Of a DNA stretch of 64,000 nt, positions 54,782-62,847 are shown piece by piece (positions within the stretch are counted from its first letter, which is position 1; each line of letters opens with the position of its first letter). Origin of the DNA: a virus; IMG/VR virus record IMGVR_UViG_3300029914_000023, positions 1 to 64,000 of that record. One strand, written 5' to 3'. Below the pieces are notes generated by a model. That model was not told the DNA's origin and did not search any database. It saw nothing but the letters and a program-made list of their open reading frames with translations. The position numbers and the translations under genes were made by a program.

Positions 54782-54818
54782 GGGTAAAACAAGGTCCCTC
54801 AAGCGTCTAATATAGTGA
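54782..54818 (+). promoter_or_regulatory. ECF-type promoter of the terminase/structural operon
   Basis: GGGTAAAA, 13 bases, GCGTCTAATATAGTG; GGGTA to CGTC is 17 bases here. It is upstream of the small terminase-like gene and the virion operon. Confidence 0.75.
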
Positions 54819-54829
54819 AGGTGCAAGAG

Positions 54830-55258
54830 ATGGCGAACAACACGATTCAAAGACAGGACTGGTACGAAAAGGCGGCAGCCGCAATCGTGCGCTCCGAGAA
54901 GACGTTGTTCCAGTTTTCGAACGAGAACAACCTGGGTCTGACCTCCACCGAGTGCCAGAACGTAGCTCGCACCAAAGAATTTCAAAGTGTCTTGCGTAGT
55001 GAACGCAACAAGTTCTATAAAGAACTATCGACAGACCCTTCTAGGAGCCGCTCTACTGCTATTGGGCAGTTGCTATTTGCGGTGCAGAAGCTCCTTGAAG
55101 GTGAGCAGTATGACAAAGCAGTGACTGCTTTGGTCGCCCTAGCTAAGCTAGAGGGTTGGACTTCGGATCAAGCTCAGTTGAACATCTTCAACGATCTGAA
55201 CGCAAAAGACATCGAGGGGCTTAAGCAAAAGCTCAAAGACAAGATGAAGGTACAATAA
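54830..55258 (+). CDS. Terminase small subunit candidate
   Basis: 142 residues from MANNTIQRQDWYEKAAAAIVRSEKTL. Helical N-terminal half and a C-terminal amphipathic helix (LNAKDIEGLKQKLKDKMKVQ). Position two genes before the large subunit and size fit a small terminase, but no diagnostic motif is visible. The GTG at 54815 would begin almost at the transcript start. Confidence 0.55.
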   Translation: MANNTIQRQDWYEKAAAAIVRSEKTLFQFSNENNLGLTSTECQNVARTKEFQSVLRSERNKFYKELSTDPSRSRSTAIGQLLFAVQKLLEGEQYDKAVTALVALAKLEGWTSDQAQLNIFNDLNAKDIEGLKQKLKDKMKVQ

Positions 55259-55425
55259 TGGGAACAGTCAAAGGCGACTTCTACGAGCGTCTTAAAGAGA
55301 TTCAAGATCAGATGAACAAGCTCCCGGCCCCCGCTCACGAGCGTCATTGTCCATACTGTGAACCCTGGCGCTGCCCGCACTGCGGTCGGCCCTTCACATA
55401 TCCGCAACCCGGAGTATGGATGTAA
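55258..55425 (+). CDS. Small zinc-ribbon protein
   Basis: 55 residues: CPYCEPWRCPHCGRPF is a compact four-Cys zinc ribbon. The start overlaps the previous stop (TAATG) and the next gene starts directly after its stop. May assist terminase. Confidence 0.7.
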   Translation: MGTVKGDFYERLKEIQDQMNKLPAPAHERHCPYCEPWRCPHCGRPFTYPQPGVWM

Positions 55426-56955
55426 ATGGCAAATGTCGATGAGGTTCTTGAGAAACTGGAAGGGTTTTCTACTGAGGATGCTCTTGTCGTCCTGGAAGCG
55501 ATTAGCGCCGACCGCAGAGACCGCCATTTTAGTAGATACTGGAGTTGTGATCCGAACCCGGAATATCAGACTTTCTTTAACGGGATTGAAGAAGAGTTCT
55601 CGAAGTTTACCTCCGACATCAAAATCTACGCCATGCTCGGCGGCAACCGATCCAGCAAGACAGAACGCGGAGCTTTTCTTGCCGTAGCGTGGCTGATGGG
55701 TAAAGACTACTTTCTGAACGAACCTGCTTGGAGATACGTTAAAGACTTACCCATTCCAGAGCACGGAGTAAATGTCTGGGCCGTCGGCCTGGACTTTTCA
55801 GTTATTCAAGATGTGATCTGGCGCGAGAAACTGCGCTCCGGACATAAACATCCAGGACTGTTACCGAGGACGCCCTGTCCTCTAATAACAAGGATCAGCG
55901 ACTCTTCTTTCCAAGTTGAAGTTGATGTAGAGGGCCGTAAGTCTATCCTTACTTGCAAGTCCGCCGACTCGGGACGAGAAAAGTTCCAGTCCGCTTCGGT
56001 AGACCTGGCTTGGATTGATGAAGAGATTGACGCTGAAGTCTTCGACGAGATTTATCAAAGAACATCCGACTGCGCGGGTAAGATTCTTCTTACCATGACA
56101 CCACTTAATGATATTGGTAGCGCCGCGAAGACTCCCTGGGTCTATGATCTATATAAAAGTTGGAAAGCCGGACAGAAGGATGTTTATTTCTCCAGTCTAA
56201 ACACTCTGGAGAATCCCTTCATTCCCGACGATGAGAAGGAAAAGCTCAAGATCAAGTGGGCTGGTCATCCGGAAGAGCGTGCCCGCCTATACGGTGAATT
56301 TATCCAGCGTGCCGGACTTGTGTATCCCCAGTTCAACTGGGAAAAGCACGCGATTAAGCCCTTCCATATTCCTTCAGACTGGAAGCGTATCGGTTCAATT
56401 GATCCTGCGGCAACAGGACCGAACGCTTGTTTGTGGATGGCCGTACGGCCTAGTGGGGATATTATTGTTTATAGAGAGTATCTAGAAGCTAACAAGATCG
56501 TAAGTGAACACGCTAAAGATATTCTCGTTCGTAATGGCGGTGACAAGATCGACATCTTTCTAATTGATCCCTTTTGGGGTTCGGCCCGACAGGCAGAAAA
56601 CCACAAACAGGGTTTCCAATTATGGAAAGAAGCAGGAATCCCGGTCAGGCTAGCACCGCGAACCGATGATTTCGGACGCGATGTCTTAGCCGAGTATCTA
56701 AGTGCTTCTTTAGACTCGACTAGTAGACACCCTAAAATCTTCTTCTTTAATACTTTAATAGAGACTAAGGCGGAACTCGAAACCTATGTGTGGGATTATG
56801 TGGCGCGAGGCCCTATGAAAGGGCTAAACAAAGGCAAGCCTATGAAGAAAAATGACCACTTAGTCAACGCACTTCAGTATGCCGTGAGTTTGAAGCCCCG
56901 TGCAAAGGTCGGACATTCCCAACCACCAAGTCCCAGCACGAACTCTTACACCTAG
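55426..56955 (+). CDS. terL: Terminase large subunit
   Basis: 509 residues. Walker A variant MLGGNRSSKTERG (about 67-79), Walker B LAWIDEEID (about 197-205), coupling motif LLTMTPL. RNase H-fold nuclease acidic residues lie in SIDPAATGPNA and FLIDPFWG. It packages DNA into the prohead and cuts it at headfuls or ends. Confidence 0.9.
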   Translation: MANVDEVLEKLEGFSTEDALVVLEAISADRRDRHFSRYWSCDPNPEYQTFFNGIEEEFSKFTSDIKIYAMLGGNRSSKTERGAFLAVAWLMGKDYFLNEPAWRYVKDLPIPEHGVNVWAVGLDFSVIQDVIWREKLRSGHKHPGLLPRTPCPLITRISDSSFQVEVDVEGRKSILTCKSADSGREKFQSASVDLAWIDEEIDAEVFDEIYQRTSDCAGKILLTMTPLNDIGSAAKTPWVYDLYKSWKAGQKDVYFSSLNTLENPFIPDDEKEKLKIKWAGHPEERARLYGEFIQRAGLVYPQFNWEKHAIKPFHIPSDWKRIGSIDPAATGPNACLWMAVRPSGDIIVYREYLEANKIVSEHAKDILVRNGGDKIDIFLIDPFWGSARQAENHKQGFQLWKEAGIPVRLAPRTDDFGRDVLAEYLSASLDSTSRHPKIFFFNTLIETKAELETYVWDYVARGPMKGLNKGKPMKKNDHLVNALQYAVSLKPRAKVGHSQPPSPSTNSYT

Positions 56956-56979
56956 TTTAACCCGCGAGGGGCGGGCAGC

Positions 56980-57001
56980 CACCAGGCTATAAACCCCTCC
57001 C
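56980..57001 (+). repeat. 22-bp dispersed element, forward copy
   Basis: CACCAGGC, TAT, AAACCCCTCCC, the exact inverted partner of the copy at 53018. It is 66 bases before the next start. Confidence 0.8.
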
Positions 57002-57066
57002 ATATGACAGCCGTGGACTACAGGCTGACAAGTTGCGCTTAACGCAGCTTGACATGAGGAAAACAC

Positions 57067-57450
57067 ATGGCACTTACGATTACTAATCCGACGTTCCTAA
57101 CCCAAGGACCCACCAAGACCGGACAAGTGCTTGCTCCGAATGAGCAGAGTAACCTGGAGGGGGCATTCACAGGGACTTGTACTGTTACCCTGGATGGTAC
57201 TCTGACTACAGGCACGATCAACTGGATTGACGGCACACAGACTATTTTTGCAAATGGTGACGCTGCCGGTACTGTGACGGCTCCTCGTTTTGTTGAAGCT
57301 ACCATTGTTGGTGGCACACAACATCAGACTGCCGGAACAGCCCTTGCTATTGCGGCAAGTTCTCCGACTACAACCGGTTTTACTTTCTATCTAAGCGCCG
57401 CAGGTACTGCATCTAAAACAATCGTTGTCTTGTTCAACGCCTACAAGTAA
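57067..57450 (+). CDS. Beta-rich virion protein (decoration/fibre-like)
   Basis: 127 residues, Thr/Gly/Ala-rich strands (GTCTVTLDGTLTTGTINWIDGTQTIFA), ATG after GAGGAAAAC. Similar in character to 58866-59186. Likely a head decoration or surface protein; inferred. Confidence 0.6.
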   Translation: MALTITNPTFLTQGPTKTGQVLAPNEQSNLEGAFTGTCTVTLDGTLTTGTINWIDGTQTIFANGDAAGTVTAPRFVEATIVGGTQHQTAGTALAIAASSPTTTGFTFYLSAAGTASKTIVVLFNAYK

Positions 57451-57462
57451 GAAGGAGGATTT

Positions 57463-57639
57463 ATGAGTCTATTCCGTAAGGAACAGGTCGCCGATCCCAA
57501 CCTTCAGTTCAGCGATGCCTCTCTGCTTTCTGCTTCGGCTACTGCCGGGGCTACTCAAGCGGTTCCGGCCACCGTCAAGGGGTATATCATCATCCTTGTG
57601 AACGGCGTCCAGATGAAGGTTCCGTACTTTAGCGTCTAA
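57463..57639 (+). CDS. Small virion-operon protein
   Basis: 58 residues, MSLFRKEQVADPNLQFSDASLLSASATAG...; GAAGGAGG before the ATG. Unrecognised. Confidence 0.65.
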   Translation: MSLFRKEQVADPNLQFSDASLLSASATAGATQAVPATVKGYIIILVNGVQMKVPYFSV

Positions 57640-57647
57640 GAGGTTCA

Positions 57648-57938
57648 ATGATTGGTCGTATTCTTCTCGCAGTTGCGCTGATCTTTATGGCGGCGTTTGA
57701 TGCCGAGCATACAAAGCGCAAGTTGGCGGAGTACGGCACGGAAATTGAGCTTAACCCCTTTATCCGTTTCCTGTGTAAACGGATCGGAATCGACTGGGGG
57801 GTGGACCTTGGTGTTCGCCTCCCGGCCTATTTCTGGGTAATCCTCGGGTGGTACTACTCGATGGTGCTCTCCTTCATTGTGGGCACTAAGGTTACACTCT
57901 TTTTAATCCAGCAACGGGAGAGGCTGTATCGTGATTAA
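57648..57938 (+). CDS. Small membrane protein (DUF5658-like)
   Basis: 96 residues. Pattern MAAFDAEHTKRKLAEYGTEIELNPFIRFL with membrane segments near 3-15 and 60-85 resembles small DUF5658-type membrane proteins. Function unknown. Confidence 0.6.
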   Translation: MIGRILLAVALIFMAAFDAEHTKRKLAEYGTEIELNPFIRFLCKRIGIDWGVDLGVRLPAYFWVILGWYYSMVLSFIVGTKVTLFLIQQRERLYRD

Positions 57939-58206
57939 AGACATTCACAGAGAAGATTTTCAGAATCCGGATGCCCCTGTTGCTCCTCTTGGCGGGCAGC
58001 CAGAGTCTTTTGAAGTAAGGCGGCTTGATGCCGCAACGAACGACATTGTGGGTCCCGTGATTGTGGGTGGACGCGCAATGGCCGACTGTTTTCGCTACTA
58101 TGATTCAGTACAGGCTGGCGTGTGCGATCCGAACGCCTATGGTAACCCTCCGGCAGCCAATGATGGCGATGCCGATGACATGCACATCCCCACGAGGCCC
58201 TGGTAA
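57931..58206 (+). CDS. Hypothetical protein
   Basis: 91 residues, overlapping the previous stop by 8 bases; Pro/Gly/Asp-rich at the end. Ends in TAATG coupled to the next gene. Unrecognised. Confidence 0.65.
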   Translation: MIKDIHREDFQNPDAPVAPLGGQPESFEVRRLDAATNDIVGPVIVGGRAMADCFRYYDSVQAGVCDPNAYGNPPAANDGDADDMHIPTRPW

Positions 58207-58526
58207 TGGCGCTTAGCGAACACGATAAGAATGACGTTCTCTCCGAGATTTTCAACTCCGAGAAGATCAACGTTAAGTGCGGCAGGCATCTGTACTTTGG
58301 CCCGGTGAAGGGCAACGCGCAAGTTCAACCCGAGATTGGCTGCGCGGACTGCTGGAAGGTATTCTTCACTCACGAACTTGCCACCACTCCCCCCGATGAA
58401 CGGGGTAAGAAGCTGGAAGAGCTTGAGTTCGTTGTGAGAAACGCGAACCAGCTATTTGAGAGCGGTAAGTGGGACATCTCCATCAACCCACACGCCCAAA
58501 TTACTATCGAAAAGGATGCCGAATGA
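58206..58526 (+). CDS. Hypothetical protein
   Basis: 106 residues. CGRHLYFGPV...IGCADCWKVFFTHEL could bind a metal (Cys, His, CxxC). It overlaps the HNH gene start by 4 bases. Unrecognised. Confidence 0.65.
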   Translation: MALSEHDKNDVLSEIFNSEKINVKCGRHLYFGPVKGNAQVQPEIGCADCWKVFFTHELATTPPDERGKKLEELEFVVRNANQLFESGKWDISINPHAQITIEKDAE

Positions 58527-58864
58527 AAACGCGGTACGAGCTAACCAAGATGCACAAAGTCTGGTATGCGAAGAATCGTTACCGGATGCGCCAGAAGAGA
58601 CTCGAAAAGAAGCTGGAGGCTTTCAGGGTACTCGGCGATAAGTGTATGGTTTGCGGAGAGACTGACCACCGGTGCCTTCAAATAGATCATGTGCTAGGAG
58701 ATGGATATCTGGATCGTAGACTTAATGGTCGTAGTACCCGATCCGGGTATGGCTTGTACAAAGCAATCGTCGCTCATGAAGTCGATTTGTCAAGGTATCA
58801 ACTACTTTGTGCCAACGATAATTGGCGCAAAATATGGGATAACGAGGAATTAAAGAGGATCTAA
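58523..58864 (+). CDS. HNH endonuclease-like protein
   Basis: 113 residues: KCMVCGETDHRCLQIDHVLGDG and YQLLCANDNWRKI, paralogous to the core at 54279-54776 but without the winged helix. A basic N-terminal helix (RYRMRQKRLEKKLEAF) precedes. CAND replaces CANH at the last motif, so activity may be reduced. Confidence 0.75.
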   Translation: MKTRYELTKMHKVWYAKNRYRMRQKRLEKKLEAFRVLGDKCMVCGETDHRCLQIDHVLGDGYLDRRLNGRSTRSGYGLYKAIVAHEVDLSRYQLLCANDNWRKIWDNEELKRI

Positions 58865-58865
58865 G

Positions 58866-59186
58866 ATGGCAGTATTTAAGTTCTACCCCGTTGCGCCGAC
58901 TGGAACAGGTACGAGCGCCAACGTAATCTACGCCGGAACGCTTGCCGCCGCTGGTACTCAGACTATCACAGTGGGCAAGAACAACCTGTTCCGGATTGTC
59001 GCATCCCAGCCGATCACTATTCGATTTGGCGTTGCGGGCACAATCACTGCCGCTGGCGCTGGCGACATCTACATTCCGGGTAACATGCCGGAAATCTTTG
59101 ACATGGGCAACCAGAACGACACGATCAACGTGTACTCATTCAACGCAAGCACGATTGTGACAGTCAATCAGGTCGTGAAGAACTAA
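58866..59186 (+). CDS. Beta-rich virion protein (decoration-like)
   Basis: 106 residues of Thr/Ala/Gly strands (AGTQTITVGKNNLFRIVASQPITIRFGVAG), just before the portal. Possible head decoration or fibre base. Confidence 0.6.
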   Translation: MAVFKFYPVAPTGTGTSANVIYAGTLAAAGTQTITVGKNNLFRIVASQPITIRFGVAGTITAAGAGDIYIPGNMPEIFDMGNQNDTINVYSFNASTIVTVNQVVKN

Positions 59187-59201
59187 TAAAGGAACTGATC
59201 T

Positions 59202-61268
59202 ATGGATTTGGTCGGCACTTCCGCGCTATCAGGAAGCCGTCTCCAGCGAGTACGTGGCAGCCTGCGTCGGATGACCGACTACAGACGCCAGTTCGATCAA
59301 CGCCGGGCGATCTTCTACCGTCAGTACGTTGGTCAGCGCGATGCGCAAAAGTTTCCGGATAACGTAACAAACCGCGCTAATACCTTTGTTCCGTATCCTT
59401 TGTCTAACGTCGAGACCATCGTATCCCGTGTGGACGATGCGTTCTTTAGCTTCGCGCCGTGGTTTGAAGTGGACGGCGTGACTTCCGTGGACGATCATGC
59501 TTCGGAAGCGATGCAGTTGATCCTGGACAAGAAACTCTCTCAGGCCAAGTTCAAGGCCAACTTCGAGGAGTTCGTCAGGACTTGCGCTATTTACGGCTTC
59601 GCCGGTCTCAAAGTTGATTGGGACTGGTCCTACAAAACACTCACAAAGCCCGTACCTACATTCGCTATGCAGAACGGGCAACCGATTCCTGATCCGAATA
59701 CAGGCCAGCCTATCGTCGTTGGCTATCACCCGCAGACTTTCCAAGTCCCGGCGTGTTGCCCGAAGATTACGGCTATCGACATTTACGATCTTCTGGTGGA
59801 CCCCGATGGGGGTATCACCGCCTGTCTGACAGAACGAACGCTCGGCGAGATAAAGCAATACTGTGAAGCCTACAAGCAAGCCACAGGAAGCGACTATTTC
59901 TACCCGGAGTCTCTAGCACAACTAGAAGCACTCATCGTTGAGGCAGAGCCTGAGCAACCAGACAGCGTTCTGGTCCGCTACGCTGAGATGTGGGACAGCA
60001 ACGATAATAGCTGCACCATCGTCACATTCGGCGAAGACAAAGATGCGATTGCCTGGAAGGACCTCCGAGCCAGTTACAGGGCGACAGCCTACAGCCCGTA
60101 CAAGCGGAAGCTGTATGACGGCCCTCCGATCATGCTCTGGACGGGTCCCAACCCATTCGATCACAAGCGGAATCCGATCCTCTTCACAAGTTACATCAAG
60201 CTGCCCAACGAAGTTTACGGCGTGGGCGCTATCGAAGTCATCACTGACCTAACGGAGTCGATGAACAAGTTCGTCAATATGGTGACGGACAACTGGAACA
60301 TGGCAATCAATCGTCGGTACGCCTACGACTCGAACGCCGACATCGACCACGAGCAGTTGAATCAGGCAAACGTTCCCGGTGGGAAGGTAGCAGTCAACGG
60401 TAATCCTTCAGAGGTAATCTTCCCGTTGCCCTTCTTCACACCAACTCAGGGCGACTATGCGATCCTTGAATTGTACAAGGGCATGATCGAAATGGGTTCC
60501 GGTATCAGCGACTTCTATGGCAAGTCCGTAGGATCGCCCACCGGTAATCGTACAGCCACTGGCATTAACTCCGTTATTAACGAGAGCAACTACCGGTTCA
60601 AACTGTTCATCCGCAATCTCGAACTGGATATTCTTCAGCCGATGCTGGCAATGTGTACTAGTATGCTTCAGCAGTACATGTCCGACAAGGAAGAACTCCT
60701 AATCACTAAGTCGCAGCAAGGACCTCAGATTCCTAAATGGATGGTTATTGATCCTGAAGCTATCATTGGTAATTATGAGTTTAATCTGACAGCAGCTAAC
60801 TATGCTACTAATAAACAAGTTAGGCAGAGAAATCTAATGACTTTTGCTCAAGTGGCCCAGCAGACTCCTTATTGGAGAGCAGGTGAGGGACTTAGAGAAA
60901 TTGCAAAAGTCCTTGAGATAAGAAACGCTGATGATCTGATTAAGTCCGAACAGGAAGTTCAAATGGAGCAGGCAGCAGCACAGCAACAGCAAATGCAAGT
61001 TGCGTTCACTGAAAAGGTACTTGACACCGAAGCGGCGATTACCGTTGCCGAGGCGGGTGCTAAGATCAAAGCGGAAGCTGCAAAGGGGGCTACTTTCAAA
61101 AGCCCTCCGAAATCAAACCCTAACAAGCCTGCCTTGAATAGGCCACAGGGCAGGCCACAGCAGCACGAGGTTGCCTTAAAGGGTATCAGCAGTACAGAGT
61201 CTGATACCCGAACCTTTGCTCAATCTAATGGGGGCAATGCCCTAGGAAGGGTTCCAGTTGGCATTTAA
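59202..61268 (+). CDS. Portal protein
   Basis: 688 residues, long-form portal. Conserved sections: NVETIVSRVDDAFFS, GFAGLKVDWDW, IDIYDLLVDP, NPILFTSYIKLPNEVYGVGAIEVITDLTESMNKFVNMVTDNWN, and TGINSVINES. It forms the dodecameric DNA gate, with a Gln/Ala-rich C-terminal barrel-like tail. The last part (from about 60700) is more AT-rich than the rest, hinting at a recombination boundary. Confidence 0.8.
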   Translation: MDLVGTSALSGSRLQRVRGSLRRMTDYRRQFDQRRAIFYRQYVGQRDAQKFPDNVTNRANTFVPYPLSNVETIVSRVDDAFFSFAPWFEVDGVTSVDDHASEAMQLILDKKLSQAKFKANFEEFVRTCAIYGFAGLKVDWDWSYKTLTKPVPTFAMQNGQPIPDPNTGQPIVVGYHPQTFQVPACCPKITAIDIYDLLVDPDGGITACLTERTLGEIKQYCEAYKQATGSDYFYPESLAQLEALIVEAEPEQPDSVLVRYAEMWDSNDNSCTIVTFGEDKDAIAWKDLRASYRATAYSPYKRKLYDGPPIMLWTGPNPFDHKRNPILFTSYIKLPNEVYGVGAIEVITDLTESMNKFVNMVTDNWNMAINRRYAYDSNADIDHEQLNQANVPGGKVAVNGNPSEVIFPLPFFTPTQGDYAILELYKGMIEMGSGISDFYGKSVGSPTGNRTATGINSVINESNYRFKLFIRNLELDILQPMLAMCTSMLQQYMSDKEELLITKSQQGPQIPKWMVIDPEAIIGNYEFNLTAANYATNKQVRQRNLMTFAQVAQQTPYWRAGEGLREIAKVLEIRNADDLIKSEQEVQMEQAAAQQQQMQVAFTEKVLDTEAAITVAEAGAKIKAEAAKGATFKSPPKSNPNKPALNRPQGRPQQHEVALKGISSTESDTRTFAQSNGGNALGRVPVGI

Positions 61269-61653
61269 TTGGTTACGCAAAATTACCAGGCCACAAACCC
61301 CTCCCCCGTGGCAAGTTGTAGAACTTGAAAAGCCAATCCCGGTGCAGCGTGAAGATGACGCTGCGGCTATTGCCTCCTTAAAGGGGCATCCGGGAATTGA
61401 CGCACTCCTAAACAGACTTCGCTTGCAGCAAGCCGTTCTGGAGACGAAACTTAGAACGACTCGTTATAAGGAGTTGGCTGATGTATATTTGGATCAGTCT
61501 GGTTTGTTTGGGCTTAGGGTTGCTCAACTTGAGATCGCTGCCGCAACACAGAATCTCGACGAAAAGCATAAGCCCCGTAAAGCTACCTTCAACGAAATAG
61601 AACAGTTCGAAAAAATCAGAGCATCCATCGAATCGGTGAGACCCACTGAATGA
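61258..61653 (+). CDS. Hypothetical protein after the portal
   Basis: 131 residues from a TTG overlapping the portal stop. Residues RKITRPQTPPPWQ are written by a copy of the 22-bp element. The remainder is helical (GIDALLNRLRLQQAVLETKLRTTRYKELADVYL). Possibly a scaffold helper. Confidence 0.6.
   Translation: MAFNWLRKITRPQTPPPWQVVELEKPIPVQREDDAAAIASLKGHPGIDALLNRLRLQQAVLETKLRTTRYKELADVYLDQSGLFGLRVAQLEIAAATQNLDEKHKPRKATFNEIEQFEKIRASIESVRPTE
61285..61305 (+). repeat. 22-bp dispersed element inside a coding region
   Basis: ACCAGGC, CAC, AAACCCCTCCCC near the start of 61258-61653, translated as TRPQTPPP. Second clear case inside a gene. Confidence 0.75.
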
Positions 61654-61684
61654 TGGAGCCTAAAGTATTCCTACAAGGAAAAGC

Positions 61685-62572
61685 ATGACAGTACAGAATA
61701 CCAGCCAGAGCACCGTGTTTGATTTTAGCGATGCGCCTGGTGGCGATTTGAATCTGGACGACATTTTCGGGGAGAATGCTCCAGCGCCGACAACGACGGA
61801 AATCAACCCCAATCCGCAACCGACTATCACGGAGACAACTCCGCCCTCTACTGAACCAGTCATCAAGACGAAGACCGGGACAGTGTACAAGTCGATTGAC
61901 GACGCCGTTCAGGGCATTGAGCACAAAGATGCGCTCATCGCCCAGCTTCGGGAACAAGTAAAGCAGCAGACGGGGGCAGACCCGCTCGCTGCACGGAAAC
62001 CTGCATCGACACCCCAGCCTGACGGTCCAAAGAGCTACATCGAGGACCAGGAAAAATACTTCGAGGACATCGCTGACGCGGTAGCTAAGAAGGACACCAA
62101 GGCTTATATGAATGCACAGCAGAAGCTGATCTGGGATAGTCTAGGACCATTGGCTCCAACTATTACGGCTTTGTCTAAAGCTAATGCAGAGCGTGTCGTT
62201 GTGCAAGAGATTCCAGACTTTAGGGGCTTCCTTGGGTCAGAGCAGTTCAATCAGCTTGACCAATACAGCCCTCTTCTGGCAGACGCTATCCGCACGGCGG
62301 AGATGAATCCGCAAGCGGCCAGCCAGCTACCAGAGCTTTATAAGGTCGCGTATCTTGCAACTCAGGGCCGTCGAGTCCCGGAACTACTTCAATCCGCGCG
62401 GGCAGAAACTGCTCCCCCGGTTCAACCTCGACCTACGGTTCATTCCACTCAGATTACTCCACCGCCAACTACAGGGGTACAGCAAGTACAACCGAGTTTG
62501 GATACTAAAGAAGGCCGACAGGCCCTTATTAAGCAAATGGAAGCAAATGACATTGGAAACCGTAGATGGTAA
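61685..62572 (+). CDS. Scaffold-like protein
   Basis: 295 residues, acidic, disordered N-terminus (DFSDAPGGDLNLDDIFGENAP), Pro/Thr-rich linker, coiled helices and a basic C-terminal tail (RQALIKQMEANDIGNRRW). Placed between portal and capsid with the composition of a scaffolding protein. AAGGAAAAGC before the ATG. Confidence 0.7.
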   Translation: MTVQNTSQSTVFDFSDAPGGDLNLDDIFGENAPAPTTTEINPNPQPTITETTPPSTEPVIKTKTGTVYKSIDDAVQGIEHKDALIAQLREQVKQQTGADPLAARKPASTPQPDGPKSYIEDQEKYFEDIADAVAKKDTKAYMNAQQKLIWDSLGPLAPTITALSKANAERVVVQEIPDFRGFLGSEQFNQLDQYSPLLADAIRTAEMNPQAASQLPELYKVAYLATQGRRVPELLQSARAETAPPVQPRPTVHSTQITPPPTTGVQQVQPSLDTKEGRQALIKQMEANDIGNRRW

Positions 62573-62587
62573 CATCTAAGGTAAATC

Positions 62588-62761
62588 ATGCTTAAGAATT
62601 TTTTGAATTTCGCGTTCGGCCTTCTGGGTATGGGCGCTGACGTTGTAACTGTTACGACTGGTACTGCTGGCAACTCTGGCAACGTGGCAGCCGATCTACA
62701 GACTTACTTCAGTGCGAAGCTACTGGAAGTCGCCGAGCTTAATACAATCCTGGATAACTAA
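62588..62761 (+). CDS. Major capsid protein, exon 1 (57 codons, then stop)
   Basis: MLKNFLNFAFGLLGMGADVVTVTT to LLEVAELNTILDN, then TAA (62759). This is the N-terminal arm and first helix of an N4-gp56-type capsid. The protein should continue with QFGEKAPVP, which is found 29 bases further on in another frame (62791). Transcript or translation must skip 32 bases, or the gene is damaged. Confidence 0.75.
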   Translation: MLKNFLNFAFGLLGMGADVVTVTTGTAGNSGNVAADLQTYFSAKLLEVAELNTILDN

Positions 62762-62790
62762 TTGGTCCAGATCGAATTGTCTGAATAATG
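62759..62790 (+). other. 32-nt interruption in the capsid gene
   Basis: TAATTGGTCCAGATC then GAATTGTCTGAATAATG. Removing exactly these bases joins GAT AAC to CAA TTT and restores a capsid-like ILDN-QFGEK reading. It contains stops in the incoming and outgoing frames. The flanks are loosely similar (GATAACTAATTGG and GAATAATGCAATTTGG). Confidence 0.6.
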
Positions 62791-62847
62791 CAATTTGGCG
62801 AGAAGGCCCCTGTGCCTAGCAACTCGTCTAAGACGATTCAGTTCGTT
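62791..62847 (+). CDS. Major capsid protein, exon 2 (19 codons)
   Basis: QFGEKAPVPSNSSKTIQFV, the conserved loop of N4-gp56 capsids. Its last 8 bases (AGTTCGTT) pair with an intron guide GACGAACT with U-G at the 5' splice site. The frame leads straight into exon 3 after intron removal. Confidence 0.8.

Noticed and set aside
62745-62795. T4 gene 60-style bypass with matched take-off and landing codons
   Set aside because: The only landing codons that give the right frame (ATA or ATG before CAA) do not match the last sense codon AAC; ATC to ATA would need a mismatch and drops two expected residues.
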